A stretch of DNA of 64,000 nt from Methanobacterium subterraneum (GCF_002813695.1 NZ_CP017768.1:1854501-1918500); one strand, 5' to 3'; positions 1 to 20,125 are shown, counted from the first letter of the stretch. A program made the numbers and translations. Notes: generated by a model not told the origin, from the sequence alone.

Positions 1-997
1 CACGGGAGGCGGGTATTACCAGCATCCTTACATCATGGGAGACTTGTTTTCCCTTCAGGATTTCTGCTGCTACCTGCAGGTCATCCAGGCGTCCGTTGGT
101 ACATGATCCCAGGAATACTTGGTCTATTGGTGTTCCATCCACCTCGGTGACTGGTTTTACATTGTCCACGTTGTGGGGGCAGGCAATCTGCGGTTCCAGA
201 TCATTTACATCCACGTACATGGTGGTGAGTGAGTCTGCATCTTCATCAGTTTTGAAAGCATCATAAGATTTGGTTGTGCGTCCTTTGAGGTAATTTTTGG
301 TTTTTTCATCCACTTCCACCATTCCAGTTTTACCACCCATTTCTATGGCCATGTTACACAGAGCCATACGCTGGGATATTGACATGTTACTGGTGGTTTG
401 GCCTCCAAATTCACAGGCCTGGTAGGTTGCACCGTCGGCCCCTATCTGTCCGATGATGTTGAGGACCACATCCTTGGAGTATACATGTTGTCCTAATTTG
501 CCTTCTATTTCAAATTTTATGGTTTCAGGCACTTTGAACCATAGTTTTCCGGTTGCAAATACCATTGCCATGTCGGTTGAGCCAATTCCAGTTGCAAATG
601 CACCTAATGACCCGTGAGTGCAGGTGTGAGAGTCTGTTCCCACAATTACTTCTCCTGGAATTACGTGTCCTTTTTCAGGGAGTACCTGGTGACATACTCC
701 TTCTCTAACATCGTAGAAATTGGCTATTTCCTGTTTTTCCACGAATTCTCTCATAAACATATGGTTTTGTGCGGCTTCCAGGGAATCTGCTGGTACCTGG
801 TGGTCAAAAAGAACCACGATCTTCTCTGGATCCCATACCTTTTCCACCCCGATCTTCTGGAATGATTTCACTGATAATGGCCCGGTTAGATCATGGGTCA
901 TGGCCACGTCGATATTAGCCATAACAATTTTTCCTGCACTTGTTTCCTCTAGTCCTGCTGATTTTGCCAGTATTTTTTCTGCCATGGTCATTGACAT
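1..997 (-). CDS. 3-isopropylmalate dehydratase / homoaconitase large subunit (partial, runs off left edge)
   Basis: Aconitase-family [4Fe-4S] dehydratase large subunit, isomerising isopropylmalate (leucine) or homocitrate-type acids (2-oxosuberate for coenzyme B). The reverse strand reads open from the ATG at 997 to base 1, about 332 residues of a protein usually near 420. Visible motifs are DHQVPAD, the [13 protein letters not shown] loop and GSCTNGR with one cluster cysteine. A GGAGG eight bases upstream supports the start at 997 rather than the in-frame ATG at 1012. The C-terminus is beyond the window. Which of the two paralogous pathways it serves (LeuC or AksD/HacA) cannot be told from sequence alone. 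Confidence 0.9.
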   Translation of the reverse strand, partial: MSMTMAEKILAKSAGLEETSAGKIVMANIDVAMTHDLTGPLSVKSFQKIGVEKVWDPEKIVVLFDHQVPADSLEAAQNHMFMREFVEKQEIANFYDVREGVCHQVLPEKGHVIPGEVIVGTDSHTCTHGSLGAFATGIGSTDMAMVFATGKLWFKVPETIKFEIEGKLGQHVYSKDVVLNIIGQIGADGATYQACEFGGQTTSNMSISQRMALCNMAIEMGGKTGMVEVDEKTKNYLKGRTTKSYDAFKTDEDADSLTTMYVDVNDLEPQIACPHNVDNVKPVTEVDGTPIDQVFLGSCTNGRLDDLQVAAEILKGKQVSHDVRMLVIPASR

Positions 998-1134
998 GTG
1001 CTTTTCCTCCATTTAATATAATAACATCCATTGAACTTATTTACCAAGAAAATTGTTTCCATCCAATGGTTTTAACTACAATTATGATTTTATTCGGATA
1101 ATAATCTGTTAACGTGTGATTAATCCCTTTAGAG

Positions 1135-1560
<426 letters not shown>

Positions 1561-1580
1561 AGGTGATCACCTGTCAAGTA

Positions 1581-1604
1581 AATAGTTTTATCTAACTAAC
1601 TATT
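1581..1604. promoter_or_regulatory. inverted repeat, candidate MarR operator
   Basis: AATAGTT (1581-1587) and AACTATT (1598-1604) form a perfect 7-bp inverted repeat with a 10-base spacer, centred about 30 bases upstream of the MarR start at 1560. The spacing suits a dimeric winged-helix repressor. Assignment to this MarR protein is inferred from position only. Confidence 0.45.
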
Positions 1605-1835
1605 ATTTATAGTATTCCCCCATAACTTTTCATAACCAAGGAAATAACACTCCAGAATCAGCACTATTACTTCTCAAAAGCTCGGACTAAACACATCATA
1701 TATATTTACATACTATCAATAGAAGGAAGAAATTAAGTAATAAAATATATATATAATGTAATACTAACTTGTATATTGAATATGATAGATGATTTAATAA
1801 TATGACCGGAGAGAGATATTGGTGAGGGAAATAAA

Positions 1836-4211
1836 ATGAGGGAAATGAGCCAAGAGATAAAGGATGAATATGAGAAAATTAAGGATAAAATCTCATACGA
1901 AGAATTCTTAAAAAAGATGGAAGAATATAAGAAAGAAAACGCTGATGTAAGCTTTATTGACGATATTAGCATAGCCCATATGGTAGTAGGGGACTATATT
2001 ACTGAAAAAAATGAACCCACAGAAGAAGTGAAAGATTTCTGGAAAATAAAAGATTTGGAAAGTGGTACCCAGCACATAAATCTTGTGGGGCGGGTAATGA
2101 GTATTTCCAATGTTAAGAAATTCACCAGTAAAAAAGGTAGAGAGGGAAAACTAGCAAATCTGATTCTCGCAGATGAAACTGGCAGAATAAGGGTTGTTTT
2201 TTGGACTGAAAATATCAAACTAATGGATAAATTCCAGGAAGGCGATGTGGTTCGGATCAATGATGTTGAAGTGAAACAGGGTTTCCGGGAGGATGAAACC
2301 CACCTGAACATCCAATCATCCTTGGAAAAATTGGATCCTAAGGATTACCCTAATTTACCCCCATATAACGATAAAATAACTCCTTTAAGTGAGGTTAAAG
2401 GAGATGCGGAGGTAAATGTTATTGCCCGTATCATCCGGATCCCCCGAGTAAGATCCTTCGATCGTAATGGGAGAGATGGTAAAGTAGTCTCCCTGGAACT
2501 GCAGGACAAGAGTGGTAGCATGCAGTTCACCCTCTGGAACAAAGACACCAACCTCATTGATGATCTGGATCTAAAGGAAGGAGATGCCATCCAGATAATG
2601 GGAGCCCAAAGCAGAGTCCGCAATGGAGAAATATCCCTAAGTCACTCCTGGATTGGGAGAATAATAAAAGGAAACTTTGACGTTCCAGAATACCATGAAG
2701 ATATTCTCAAAATCGGAGACGCCCATGAAATGCGAAATGTTACCCTCGTCGGCCTGGTTAGTAAGGTCTACGATACCATAACCTTCGAACGAGACGATGG
2801 AAGCACTGGTAAAGTGAAATCAATGGAATTAGAGGATGAAACTGGAGCCATTAGGGTTACCCTGTGGAACGAGGACACTGAAATCGATGTTAAAAAGGGA
2901 GATATCCTGAAAATCATTGGAGGTAACATTGAATTCGATGATTATTCCGGCACCAACTATAGGTTAAACACCAACTGGAACACTAAATTCATCATCAACC
3001 CAGTAATAGACCAGGAAATGAAAGATGCACTGAAAGAGGTTGGCAAATATCTTAAACCAATGAAAATCGGTGATCTTAATAAGATTGAGGATGATGGTGA
3101 AGAAGTGGATATCATTGGACGTGTGGTTAACCTCTACGAGCCTAACGAATTTCAGCGTGACGATGGCACCGCTGGTCAGGTGAGAACTGCAGAAATTGCC
3201 GATGACTCGGGAATGGTGAGGGTTTCCCTATGGGACACTAAAGCCGAACATCCACTTAAAGAGGGAGATGCCCTGAAAATTGAGAACGCACGCACCCGTC
3301 TGGGAGATTACCAGGTGGATCTCAGTGTTGGTAGAACTTCCCGACTAATTGAACCCACTGAAGATGAGATAAAAGACTTACCCTCCCTAAAAGATGTGGA
3401 ATCAATGATCTACCAGAGTAAAAAGATCACCGAGTTGGCAGAAGGAGACAGGGATGTTAGCATTTTCGGCCGAATTCTAAGTATGGGAGAACCAACCCAG
3501 TTCACCAAAAGTGACGGCAGCTCCGGCGTGGTTCGTTCCATGGAGATTGCCGACGACACTGGAGTGGTAAGAGCTTCCCTCTGGGATGATCAGGCCAATA
3601 CAGCCTTTAAAGAAGGTGAAGCTGTTAAAATCGAAAACCCCCGAGTTAGTCTGAGAAATGACCGTATAGAACTCAGTGTAGGTAGAACCACCCTCATTAG
3701 TAAACCCAATGAAGAAGAAGCATCTGTTCCCAGTTTGGACGCGATAGAAGGAAAACTCTACCCTCCCAAAAATATTGGAGACATTGAGGAGGGAGATCAG
3801 AGCATCAAGGTGACTGGAGAAGTGGTGGATATCCGGGGTAACAAGATACTCTTTGAAATGTGCCCCAACTGTAACAAAAGAGTTAACTGGGTTGACGATG
3901 CTTATATCTGCGATATTTGTGGTGAAGAAATCAAAAAACCAAATATGCTGATGATCATCAGTCTCATGTTAGAGGATGACACCGGAACCATAAGTATCAC
4001 CTTCTTCCGTAAAGCCGCCGAGGAAGTTCTGGGCATCACCACTGCCCAAGCTGAGGAAATCATAGCTGCAACAGGCGATGAAGGATCCCTGGAAGAAAAA
4101 GTTGGTGATCTGGTTGGTAGGCAGATCACGGTGATCGCCGATGCCAGCTTCGACGAATACAATGAGGAAGTGCGTTTAAACACCAGGAAAATGGTGGATG
4201 TTAAACTTTAA
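1836..4211 (+). CDS. rpa: replication protein A (multi-OB-fold ssDNA-binding protein)
   Basis: Archaeal single-chain RPA that coats single-stranded DNA in replication, repair and recombination. The 791 residues contain repeated OB-fold modules recognised by recurring 'DDTG.VRVSLWD' segments (about residues 65-155, 180-275, 290-375, 410-500, 525-615), then a C-terminal module with a C4 zinc finger (C676, C679, C692, C695) embedded in a last OB-like region. It has several OB folds in one polypeptide, as in Methanobacteriales RPA. An upstream GTG at 1822 is in another frame, so ATG 1836 was kept. RadA follows on the same strand after about 100 bases, which fits a shared role in recombination. 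Confidence 0.92.
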   Translation: MREMSQEIKDEYEKIKDKISYEEFLKKMEEYKKENADVSFIDDISIAHMVVGDYITEKNEPTEEVKDFWKIKDLESGTQHINLVGRVMSISNVKKFTSKKGREGKLANLILADETGRIRVVFWTENIKLMDKFQEGDVVRINDVEVKQGFREDETHLNIQSSLEKLDPKDYPNLPPYNDKITPLSEVKGDAEVNVIARIIRIPRVRSFDRNGRDGKVVSLELQDKSGSMQFTLWNKDTNLIDDLDLKEGDAIQIMGAQSRVRNGEISLSHSWIGRIIKGNFDVPEYHEDILKIGDAHEMRNVTLVGLVSKVYDTITFERDDGSTGKVKSMELEDETGAIRVTLWNEDTEIDVKKGDILKIIGGNIEFDDYSGTNYRLNTNWNTKFIINPVIDQEMKDALKEVGKYLKPMKIGDLNKIEDDGEEVDIIGRVVNLYEPNEFQRDDGTAGQVRTAEIADDSGMVRVSLWDTKAEHPLKEGDALKIENARTRLGDYQVDLSVGRTSRLIEPTEDEIKDLPSLKDVESMIYQSKKITELAEGDRDVSIFGRILSMGEPTQFTKSDGSSGVVRSMEIADDTGVVRASLWDDQANTAFKEGEAVKIENPRVSLRNDRIELSVGRTTLISKPNEEEASVPSLDAIEGKLYPPKNIGDIEEGDQSIKVTGEVVDIRGNKILFEMCPNCNKRVNWVDDAYICDICGEEIKKPNMLMIISLMLEDDTGTISITFFRKAAEEVLGITTAQAEEIIAATGDEGSLEEKVGDLVGRQITVIADASFDEYNEEVRLNTRKMVDVKL

Positions 4212-4315
4212 TTACTGGTAATAGCAAAATTAGAGTATTAAACCTGGTTTAAGAGCATCCATTATGAAAAATATAATCCAAATAATTAATTTAAACAATT
4301 CAAAGGGAGATTAAG

Positions 4316-5251
4316 ATGGTGGAACTGGAAGATTTACCTAATGTAGGAGAAAAAACCGCTCAAAAATTAAGAGATGCTGGTTTTGCAGATATGATGCGAC
4401 TGGCCACCGCCACCGCCAAGGAACTCAGTGTTAAAGCTGAAATTGGTGAAGGAGTTGCGGAAAAGGTCATCGAAGCTGCTCGGAAGGCAGAGCAGATCGA
4501 CTTTGAAACAGCCCTAGATGTGATGGAACGCAGGAAAGATGTGGGCCACATCATCACCGGGAGTACTGGTTTAGACGAGTTGATTGGTGGAGGAATAGAA
4601 ACTCAGGCCATAACCGAGGTTTTCGGAGAATTCGGATCCGGTAAAAGTCAAATATCCCATGAAATCGCAGTTACGGTTCAGTTACCCCCTGAAAAGGGAG
4701 GTTTATGTGGAGAATGCGTTTTCATTGACACTGAAAACACCTTCCGGCCCGAAAGGATAAAACAAATAGCAGAAGGATTCACCTTGGATGTAGAGGAAGT
4801 TCTGGGCAAGATTCACATTGCCCGGGCATTTAACTCCAGCCACCAGATACTAATGGCTGATAAAGTCAACGAACTCATACAAAAAGGAGTGAATATTCGT
4901 CTGGTGATTGTTGATTCCCTTACTTCTCATTTCCGTGCAGAATATGTGGGAAGGGAATCCCTGGCTACACGGCAACAAAAACTGAATCAACACTTGCACA
5001 CCCTGCAGAACATAGCTAACACTTACAATGTGGCTGTTTTTGTAACCAATCAGGTGCAAGCCCGCCCGGATGCCTTTTTCGGAAGTCCAACCAAGGCTAT
5101 TGGAGGGCACGTGCTGGGACACGCATCTACATACAGAATATGGCTTAAAAAAGGACTTGCAGGTAAACGTATCGCCCGTTTAGTGGACAGCCCTCACTTA
5201 CCCGAAGGTGAATCTGTATTCAAAGTAGTTACTGAAGGGATTGTTGATTAA
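4316..5251 (+). CDS. radA: DNA repair and recombination protein RadA
   Basis: Archaeal Rad51/RecA recombinase that forms filaments on ssDNA and catalyses strand exchange. The 311 residues begin with a helix-hairpin-helix DNA-binding domain ([16 protein letters not shown], residues 7-22). The ATPase core has Walker A GEFGSGKS at 104-111, Walker B LVIVDS near 195-200 and the L2-region segment TNQVQARPD. Length is normal for the family and there is no intein. An AAGGGAGA Shine-Dalgarno site precedes the ATG. It is adjacent to RPA, its functional partner. Confidence 0.97.
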   Translation: MVELEDLPNVGEKTAQKLRDAGFADMMRLATATAKELSVKAEIGEGVAEKVIEAARKAEQIDFETALDVMERRKDVGHIITGSTGLDELIGGGIETQAITEVFGEFGSGKSQISHEIAVTVQLPPEKGGLCGECVFIDTENTFRPERIKQIAEGFTLDVEEVLGKIHIARAFNSSHQILMADKVNELIQKGVNIRLVIVDSLTSHFRAEYVGRESLATRQQKLNQHLHTLQNIANTYNVAVFVTNQVQARPDAFFGSPTKAIGGHVLGHASTYRIWLKKGLAGKRIARLVDSPHLPEGESVFKVVTEGIVD

Positions 5252-5381
5252 TCAAACTCAGGAGACTTTTCCTTCTTTTTCTCATTTTTTTTATTTTAGA
5301 TAATTTTTCAGTATGTTGATTTGATAATTACGGAACCCATACAAAATTGTTCTGGTATATAAACCTTGTTTAAAAAATTTA

Positions 5382-5418
<37 letters not shown>

Positions 5419-5451
5419 TTCATAAGATTAGATTAATAATCACATTGATGG

Positions 5452-7443
<1,992 letters not shown>

Positions 7444-7445
<2 letters not shown>

Positions 7446-7462
7446 GGGCAAACACCCTTTTT
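7444..7462 (+). terminator. hairpin plus T-run terminator after hdrA
   Basis: AAGGG (7444-7448) and CCCTT (7455-7459) form a 5-bp stem with a CAAACA loop, followed by T-runs that continue to about 7508. It overlaps the hdrA stop codon and would end that transcript. Confidence 0.6.
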
Positions 7463-7663
7463 AACCTTTTTTTATTTAAATCCTTTTTTTTTAAATTAGA
7501 TTTTTTTTGAGATTATATTTTACCACAACCTAATTATCCGAATTATTACCATTAGGCTATTTTAACTTGACAAAAACTCATGGAATCCACAATATTAATT
7601 ATGCGAAATCAACCCATACCTTAAATGTGGAATTAATTTTTTAAAAAAAGAGAGGGATGGGTA

Positions 7664-8371
7664 ATGAAGTACCAGGAACTGGGTAAAAAATTCAAAAACA
7701 TTCTTAAACTGGAAAGGGAACCCGTGGCTATGAAATGGGTTTCCCACGAACCGCGAAATATTCCCAAAGAAGAAGAAAAATCAAGATTCTGCACCAAACT
7801 GGACAAATCCATGAAGGGGGAGATTTTCTATTCAACTGCAGAAGAAGAAGAGTGTATGGGCGGTCTTAAATACACTGGAATGAAAGATCCAAAAGAATTT
7901 CCTAAAAACATGCGCAGTGGTTCATTTTTAGTCCCAGCAGGAGTTTATAAGAGCATACCCGCAGTGCAACGATCCTGGAAGGATAACCTGGCTATTGAAC
8001 CCCATATATTCAGTGCCATAATCTTCGCACCACTTATAGAGGCCGATTTTGAACCAGATGTGATATTCGTAGTGGCCAATGCCCGCCAGGGAATGGAAAT
8101 CCTCCACGCCAACGCCTACGACTCCGGATCACATGGATTAGGGGCTGATTCAGGCCCTATCTGCAGTTCAATGGCTTCTATACCTTACCTTACCAGTAAA
8201 GTCACCTATGGTTTTGGTGATATTGGATCCCGAAACCATATGGATCTCCATGATGAGGAGATTATGGTCAGCATTCCGGCCTCTGATCTGGAAAGGATAA
8301 TCCAAAACTTGGAAGAAATGAAAACAAAAACTTTCTTCCGGAGGGATGAAACCAAAACAAATGGAGACTAG
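7664..8371 (+). CDS. DUF169 family protein
   Basis: A 235-residue soluble protein of the DUF169 family, common in methanogens and of unknown biochemical function. Recognisable features are the N-terminal LKLEREPVAMKW segment and the C-rich central part (FCTKLDKSM..EECMGGLKY), followed by SGPICSSM. The conserved cysteines suggest metal or cluster binding, but that is inference. A strong GAGAGGGATGGG precedes the ATG. It stands alone between hdrA and glyA, with its own upstream AT-rich region. Confidence 0.85.
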   Translation: MKYQELGKKFKNILKLEREPVAMKWVSHEPRNIPKEEEKSRFCTKLDKSMKGEIFYSTAEEEECMGGLKYTGMKDPKEFPKNMRSGSFLVPAGVYKSIPAVQRSWKDNLAIEPHIFSAIIFAPLIEADFEPDVIFVVANARQGMEILHANAYDSGSHGLGADSGPICSSMASIPYLTSKVTYGFGDIGSRNHMDLHDEEIMVSIPASDLERIIQNLEEMKTKTFFRRDETKTNGD

Positions 8372-8422
8372 AATTTCTTAAAAAATACGCTTCCAACCAG
8401 TTTAACTGATAAGTTGGAAAGT

Positions 8423-8430
8423 ATTTATAT
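8423..8430 (+). promoter_or_regulatory. TATA box of glyA promoter
   Basis: ATTTATAT at 8423-8430, preceded by GGAAAGT (BRE-like). Initiation about 25 bases downstream would leave a leader of about 45 bases before the glyA ATG at 8503. Confidence 0.5.
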
Positions 8431-8502
8431 TCCCTTAATTTTATAGTTCCCTATACCAAACCCGCTAATACAATGATATCATGATTTGGCCGGAGGAAAA
8501 TA

Positions 8503-9771
<1,269 letters not shown>

Positions 9772-9888
9772 ATGAATAGTGGGATTTATCCCAGTAATGG
9801 AATCATCAATTTGCTGCTGCCAATAAATCCTATTTAGTTAGAGCGGGATTCATATTTAGTTAATAGATGGTAAAAACGAGGATGGTTT

Positions 9889-10581
<693 letters not shown>

Positions 10582-10826
10582 ATCCAATTATTATTATTCT
10601 TAATAATTTAACCTTTATTTACTTTTAATTCTACCTTTGAGTCTAATCCTGAGTATTTCAAAAACATATAATGATAATGATATATTAAATTAAATTTAAG
10701 AAATTTCTTATTTTTTCCAATCATTTGAATAATATTTAATTAAGGATTACCAACAGATCATATCAATGAATTCACTCCGTATGGAAGTACAGATTAAGGT
10801 CATAACCAGATGAGGGGGTATTAGAT
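10582..10826. other. AT-rich intergenic region
   Basis: 245 bases between the flavoprotein and the HEAT-repeat gene. It contains alternating ATAATGATAATGATATATT (about 10668-10686), which could hold a TATA element for the HEAT-repeat gene. No ORF or RNA structure was recognised. Confidence 0.4.
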
Positions 10827-11219
10827 TTGGCTGAAGAACATAAAAGAATAGGTTTCCTTCTGGAAGAACTTAAAAGTAATGATTGGAAGGTTCGTGAAGA
10901 TGCTGCCGAACTTTTAGGAGAAGTTGGGGAGCCGAACGCAGTTGAACATTTAATAGAAGCCCTTGAAGATAATGATTGGCATGTCAGGGAGGCTGCCGCC
11001 CTTTCACTGGCAATATTTGAAGATGAAAGAACTATTGAACCTTTGATAAGGCTCATGGATGATAAAAAAGCCAATGTAAGATACGGAGCAGCCATAGGTT
11101 TATCCATGGTAGGAGACCAGCGTGCAGTGGATGTGCTGGAGAAGGCCACTGCTGATGAAAATTCTGTGGTTCGTAAAGTGGCCAAATTGGCCCTCAAAGA
11201 GGTTAAAAACCGGTTATAA
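10827..11219 (+). CDS. HEAT-repeat protein
   Basis: A small 130-residue all-helical protein made of about four HEAT/PBS-lyase-type repeats, seen as recurring [30 protein letters not shown] units at about 31-residue intervals. Such proteins are usually protein-interaction scaffolds. The start is TTG 10827 behind a GAGGGGG site. It is followed after 38 bases by a SnoaL-like gene, probably cotranscribed. Partner unknown. Confidence 0.85.
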   Translation: MAEEHKRIGFLLEELKSNDWKVREDAAELLGEVGEPNAVEHLIEALEDNDWHVREAAALSLAIFEDERTIEPLIRLMDDKKANVRYGAAIGLSMVGDQRAVDVLEKATADENSVVRKVAKLALKEVKNRL

Positions 11220-11257
11220 TCGTTTTTATATACTAATGTTTAGTCAGAGGTGGGAAA

Positions 11258-11689
11258 ATGGTAGATGATAAAATACAAAAAGCAGTACACCGCCTTTTAG
11301 AAGAATATTCCCAAGCATACCAAAACAAAGACGTTGAAGGGATATTGGAACTATTCGTAGACAGTGATGACCTGGTAGTGATTGGTACTGGGGATGACGA
11401 GTGGGTTAATGGTATAAATGAGCTTAAATCCGGATTTGAAAGGGATATGGGCCAGGCAGATACTATAAATGTTAAGTTCAGAGATATTTCCATCTCCTCT
11501 TCAAGTAATGTGGCCTGGTTATCCAGCCACATGAACATGGAAGCCACAGTAGAGGGTCAAGAAATATACCTTCCGGGTCGTTTAACTGCAGTTGTTCTGG
11601 AAAAAAATGGAAAATGGCTTTTTGCCAACCTTCACTATTCTTTACCTAGTGATCTCCAGGAAGAAGGTAAAGCCTGGCCAGAGATATAA
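11258..11689 (+). CDS. SnoaL/NTF2-like (DUF4440-type) protein
   Basis: A 143-residue protein with the NTF2-like cone fold pattern: an N-terminal helix pair (VHRLLEEYSQAYQNKDVEGILELF), then VVIGTGDDEWVNG and a beta-rich C-terminal half ending GKWLFANLHYS. These domains bind small ligands or act as dimeric scaffolds; no catalytic residue set is evident. AGAGGTGGG lies just before the ATG. It probably shares a transcript with the HEAT-repeat gene. Confidence 0.8.
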   Translation: MVDDKIQKAVHRLLEEYSQAYQNKDVEGILELFVDSDDLVVIGTGDDEWVNGINELKSGFERDMGQADTINVKFRDISISSSSNVAWLSSHMNMEATVEGQEIYLPGRLTAVVLEKNGKWLFANLHYSLPSDLQEEGKAWPEI

Positions 11690-11745
11690 AAATAGTTTAA
11701 AAAAGATTCGTATATTAAAAAGATTCAATAAGAGCAATAAAACTA

Positions 11746-12066
11746 TCAATGGTCTTGCAGGAGAGCCAGGAGGTATGCAGTCATCTCTATCTCCTCCCTG
11801 GCCTGATAGTCTTCCAATCGGGTTTTAGAATCCTCAGTGCCAAAGGGATAATATTCCTTCTCAAAATAAACATTTAGATATAATTCATCATCCTTAACCG
11901 TGACCGGATCCTCCAAAAGAACCTCCAACTGACTTAATTCTTCCCCATTAAGTCCAGTTATCCTGTAAGTTACGTAGTAACTTTTCAAACTATCTGAAAA
12001 CCCGTAATCAATGATCTTCACATTTAACTGCAACTTATCATCCCCCCAGTTGGTTTGTGGATTCAT
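11746..12066 (-). CDS. hypothetical protein
   Basis: 106 residues, not recognised. It has alternating hydrophobic/charged beta-strand-like segments (KLQLNVKIIDYGF, YYVTYRITGLNG, DELYLNVYFEKEYY) and an acidic helical C-terminus. There are no membrane segments, cysteines or signal peptide. It is convergent with the SnoaL-like gene and lies downstream of the DUF192 gene on the same strand, so could be in its transcript. Confidence 0.6.
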   Translation of the reverse strand: MNPQTNWGDDKLQLNVKIIDYGFSDSLKSYYVTYRITGLNGEELSQLEVLLEDPVTVKDDELYLNVYFEKEYYPFGTEDSKTRLEDYQAREEIEMTAYLLALLQDH

Positions 12067-12133
12067 ATTTTTTTAAAATATATTGTTTATAGCCCCCGAA
12101 TCCCTAATTTTCCATATATGCCCCATAAACTAT

Positions 12134-12505
12134 TCATGCACTCTCACAGGCGAAGTCCAGTTCATCACCAATTTCCGTGTTCGATTCGGCGATTTTACCT
12201 ATTTCCAGTTCAATAACATATCGGGCTGGTGCTACTGGCGTGTAGGTGGTCCAGGGATCAAGGGTGACTGTGTCCACCACTTTTTTATCAGAATCTGCGA
12301 ATACCACATCGAGGGGTATGCGCATGAAGAACATATGAATACCCGAAGCTCTTCGACTCCTATCAGAAGGTAATTTTAAGATAAGTCCCATCTCTAATTT
12401 TTTTACCATCATTAACCCCTTGAAACGGGAGAAAAAACTGTTGGCAACATCGGCATTTCCCAGGTTGGTGCCCTTAGTTTTATTTACTATAAACACATAA
12501 CTCAT
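12134..12505 (-). CDS. DUF192 family protein
   Basis: About 123 residues from the ATG at 12505; the frame extends to an ATG at 12529, but that would overlap the mat promoter. The DUF192 hallmarks are [13 protein letters not shown], the [16 protein letters not shown] core and [11 protein letters not shown]. Function of the family is unknown; members are often single-domain beta proteins. It is divergent from mat with only about 60 bases between, so promoters are shared or abutting. Confidence 0.85.
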   Translation of the reverse strand: MSYVFIVNKTKGTNLGNADVANSFFSRFKGLMMVKKLEMGLILKLPSDRSRRASGIHMFFMRIPLDVVFADSDKKVVDTVTLDPWTTYTPVAPARYVIELEIGKIAESNTEIGDELDFACESA

Positions 12506-12564
12506 AAAGATAGTTTTTAACCTAATCATTATAATAGGTTTTTATAAGGTTTGAGGGATCTTGT

Positions 12565-13770
<1,206 letters not shown>

Positions 13771-13837
13771 AAACCTCTTATTCCCTTTATTTTCCCCAAA
13801 TTTTTTCCAATTATTATTTTATTTTGAATCCCCTTTT

Positions 13838-13915
13838 TTACCGGCCATTACAATGCTGATTTCAATGATCAACGCCCATGTTACAATTATATAAAAGGAT
13901 ATAAAAGGCCGGTAA
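13838..13915 (+). promoter_or_regulatory. ileS promoter region: tandem TATA elements inside an inverted repeat
   Basis: ATATAAAAGG occurs twice head to tail (13889-13898 and 13899-13908). Flanking and overlapping it, TTACCGGCC (13838-13846) and GGCCGGTAA (13907-13915) form a perfect 9-bp inverted repeat 60 bases apart. Initiation near 13925-13935 would leave a leader of over 100 bases before ileS at 14043. Confidence 0.45.
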
Positions 13916-14042
13916 CAAAGTTTGTTATGAGTAGATGATCATGATTGAATGATCACCATGTTTGAATAAAGGAATTTAAGTAGATTTAACCAGTTAAGAG
14001 TAGATTTATCAATATAATGAGCAATTTAAGGAGAATATTCAG

Positions 14043-17222
<3,180 letters not shown>

Positions 17223-17309
17223 TCAGGATAAAAGATTTAATTAATTTAAATCCTGATGAAATGTTTTAAATGTGAATGAAGTCCTGAGGCAAAAAAAAGA
17301 GGGATAAAC

Positions 17310-19469
17310 ATGACTTTAACCAATGATGAAATGGAATACATCAAAGAGGAACTGGGAAGGGAACCCAACCCCCTGGAATACGGTATGCTGGACATAATGT
17401 TCTCTGAACATTGTTCCTACAAAAGCAGCCGCCCCATACTGAAATTGTTCCCCACCGAGGGGGAAAAGGTCATAATGGGTCCGGGGGACGATGCTGGAAT
17501 TGTGGAGTTGACCGATGACTTGGCCCTGGTTATGGGTATGGAAAGCCACAACCACCCCTCAGCAGTGGAACCCTACGGAGGAGCAGGAACCGGTATTGGT
17601 GGAATAATTCGGGATATCATCTCTATGGGTGCCATGCCAGTGGCCCTCCTGGATTCTCTGCGCTTTGGACCAATGAACGACCAGCGCTCACGTTACATCT
17701 TCGAATACGTGGTTAAAGGAATTTCAGACTATGGTAACCGGGTAGGAATACCCACCGTTGGCGGAGAAGTGGAATTTGAGGATAACTTCAAATTCAACCC
17801 TCTGGTAAATGTGGTCTGCGCAGGTATTGTGCGTAAAGATGAAATTGTAAAAGGAATTGCTCCCAATGTGGGTGATGTTTTCGTGCTGATGGGTGGTCGC
17901 ACTGGAAGGGATGGTATACACGGTGTTACCTTTGCATCTGAAGAACTCACATCCTCCTCTGAACTGGAAAGTAGGCCGGCAGTGCAGGTAGGTGATCCCT
18001 TCACTAAGAAACAGGTTATGGAAGCTACATTTGAAGCCCTGGAGAAAGTTAACGTTCAGGGATTGAAGGATCTGGGTGGTGGAGGCCTCACTTGCTGTAT
18101 TTCTGAGATGGCTGATAAAAGTGGTAACGGTGCTCTGATGGAGTTGACCAAGGTACCACTAAGGGAGGAAGGAATGACTCCCTATGAAATTATGCTCTCC
18201 GAGTCCCAGGAAAGGATGGTCTTTGTGGTACACCGTCAGGATGTGGATGGCTTGCTGCAAGTATTCAACAAGCATGAACTGCCCTATGCAGTGATTGGCC
18301 AGGTAACCAGCACCGGGCGCATGGTGGTAACCCAGGAAGGAGAAGTAGTGGCCGATCTACCAACCGAATTACTGGCTGACCCACCCCTAGTGGAACGTGA
18401 AGCCATAAAACCCGAGAAAGACGAGAAATATGTGGAAGTAGAAGATGGACCCATAGATGAGGCTCTTTTGAACCTGCTTTCCAGTCCCAACTTAGCCAGT
18501 AAAAAGTGGGTGTACCGGCAGTACGATCACGAGGTGCAGATCCGTACCGTGGTTAAACCTGGAGATGATGCCGCCGTTTTAAGGGTGGATGATGAGAAGG
18601 CCTTCACCCTAACCAGTGACTGTAACAGCATCCACTGCTATCTGGACCCGTATCATGGCGGATCCGGAGCAGTGGCTGAGGCCATACGTAACGTGGTGGC
18701 CATGGGATCAAAACCATTATGTATGGTGGACTGTCTTAACTTCGGGAATCCCGAAAAGCCAGAAGTGTTCTGGCAATTTAAGGAGTGTGTGCAGGGAATG
18801 TCTGACCTGGCCAACCGATTCCAGTTACCAGTCACCAGTGGAAACGTGAGCTTCTACAATGAAACCGAAGGAGTCACAGTTAACCCCTCACCAGTGGTGA
18901 GCGTAGCGGGAGTTATGAACCTTAAGGACATTCGAACCATGGAATTCAAAAACAAAGGAGATAAAATCCTGATTATCGGAACCACCCGTCCAGAAATGGA
19001 TGGATCTGAATATCATAAGACTATCCATGGGTTGGTGCAGGGTGAAGCTCCACAGGTCAATATGGAATATGAATACGCATCGGCACAGGCCATTCTGGAA
19101 TTAATCCAAAATGATGAAAATGGACATGTCACTGCAGTTCACGACCTATCTGCAGGAGGATTGGGTGTTGCTCTGGCAGAAATGATAATCAAGGGAGATA
19201 TGGGTGCCAGTGTAGACCTATCCCGTGTTCCTGGAACTGAAGGACTATCTGTTCCTGAAATATTGTTCTCAGAATCCCATGCTCGTTACCTGGTCACTGT
19301 GACTGAGGAGGCCCCAGATAATGTTACCAGCACCCTAAAAGAAATGAACGTACCGTTTGCAATTATCGGTACTGTTGGTGGAGATTCTCTCCAGATAGAT
19401 AATACCAATATCAACGTGGCTGAGCTTAAAAATGCTTACCAGGGAGTTATAGAAAATTTTATGGCCTGA
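17310..19469 (+). CDS. purL: phosphoribosylformylglycinamidine synthase subunit PurL
   Basis: Synthetase subunit (719 residues) of the three-part FGAM synthase, which converts FGAR and ammonia from PurQ to FGAM with ATP in purine synthesis. Visible are the N-terminal [33 protein letters not shown] and two AIRS-like halves; the second has the [14 protein letters not shown] motif. Length is that of the small PurL that needs PurS and PurQ. It follows ileS by 87 bases with its own AGAGGGA site. Confidence 0.97.
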   Translation: MTLTNDEMEYIKEELGREPNPLEYGMLDIMFSEHCSYKSSRPILKLFPTEGEKVIMGPGDDAGIVELTDDLALVMGMESHNHPSAVEPYGGAGTGIGGIIRDIISMGAMPVALLDSLRFGPMNDQRSRYIFEYVVKGISDYGNRVGIPTVGGEVEFEDNFKFNPLVNVVCAGIVRKDEIVKGIAPNVGDVFVLMGGRTGRDGIHGVTFASEELTSSSELESRPAVQVGDPFTKKQVMEATFEALEKVNVQGLKDLGGGGLTCCISEMADKSGNGALMELTKVPLREEGMTPYEIMLSESQERMVFVVHRQDVDGLLQVFNKHELPYAVIGQVTSTGRMVVTQEGEVVADLPTELLADPPLVEREAIKPEKDEKYVEVEDGPIDEALLNLLSSPNLASKKWVYRQYDHEVQIRTVVKPGDDAAVLRVDDEKAFTLTSDCNSIHCYLDPYHGGSGAVAEAIRNVVAMGSKPLCMVDCLNFGNPEKPEVFWQFKECVQGMSDLANRFQLPVTSGNVSFYNETEGVTVNPSPVVSVAGVMNLKDIRTMEFKNKGDKILIIGTTRPEMDGSEYHKTIHGLVQGEAPQVNMEYEYASAQAILELIQNDENGHVTAVHDLSAGGLGVALAEMIIKGDMGASVDLSRVPGTEGLSVPEILFSESHARYLVTVTEEAPDNVTSTLKEMNVPFAIIGTVGGDSLQIDNTNINVAELKNAYQGVIENFMA

Positions 19470-19561
19470 TGAATAAGTTAAGAAAATCAACAATAAAGCC
19501 ATTGATAGAAATGAGGTAACCAGTCCGGTTACCAAATAAAAAAAGATAAAAGTCTGATCCC

Positions 19562-20125
19562 ATGAAGAAAGAACTCTGGAGGCAACTGATACATGCTTCC
19601 GGAGTCTTCATTGTTGTCTTGAGCTATTTCATACCCCCACAACTCCTGATTTTCCTCTGTGTGGCCATCCTGATCTTTGTGGTTATGGTATTCCGATTGG
19701 ACCATAACCATAACATACCATTGTTTTCCACAATTTTAAGGGTTGCCAAGCGGGACCATGATGAAAGGGGATTTGTTTACTTTTTTATAGGAATTATCAT
19801 CACCCTTTACTTCTTCCAGTTTAATATGGGCATTGCCAATGCTGCTATTCTAATCCTGCTTTTTGGAGACTCAGCATCCACCCTCATTGGTAAAAGATTT
19901 GGAAAAATAAAACTACCATTCCAGTCACATAAAACCATGGAAGGGAGTTTAGCATTCTTAGTAGTAGGTTTTCTGGTTTCCATCACCCAAGTATCAATTT
20001 TGACTGCATTTATCGGGACCCTGGCCGGGACTCTTACTGAGGCCTACAGTCCCATTGATGATAATGTACCCATACCACTGGTTTCGGCACTGTTTATGAG
20101 TATAGTGGTATATTTAATCGGCTAA
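19562..20125 (+). CDS. CTP-dependent polyprenol/diacylglycerol kinase-like membrane protein
   Basis: A 187-residue membrane protein with five or six hydrophobic segments. It has the Dgk1/SEC59-type signature: R at the start ([10 protein letters not shown]), [17 protein letters not shown] and the [11 protein letters not shown] motif followed by [13 protein letters not shown]. The family phosphorylates isoprenoid alcohols or diacylglycerol with CTP, or acts in membrane lipid synthesis. In archaea an archaeal-lipid or dolichol salvage role is likely, but the substrate is not determined. Confidence 0.8.
   Translation: MKKELWRQLIHASGVFIVVLSYFIPPQLLIFLCVAILIFVVMVFRLDHNHNIPLFSTILRVAKRDHDERGFVYFFIGIIITLYFFQFNMGIANAAILILLFGDSASTLIGKRFGKIKLPFQSHKTMEGSLAFLVVGFLVSITQVSILTAFIGTLAGTLTEAYSPIDDNVPIPLVSALFMSIVVYLIG

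Noticed and set aside
614..1016. Two plus-strand frames at the left edge (614-865 and 720-1016)
   Set aside because: They are shadows of the minus-strand LeuC/AksD gene, whose motifs are clear.
10668..10686. Fur-box-like ATAATGATAATGATAT
   Set aside because: Only a simple AT-rich alternating run without a matching dyad; no iron-related gene follows.
11592..11828. Plus-strand frame at the end of the SnoaL-like gene
   Set aside because: Overlaps the SnoaL-like gene in another frame and has no recognisable features.
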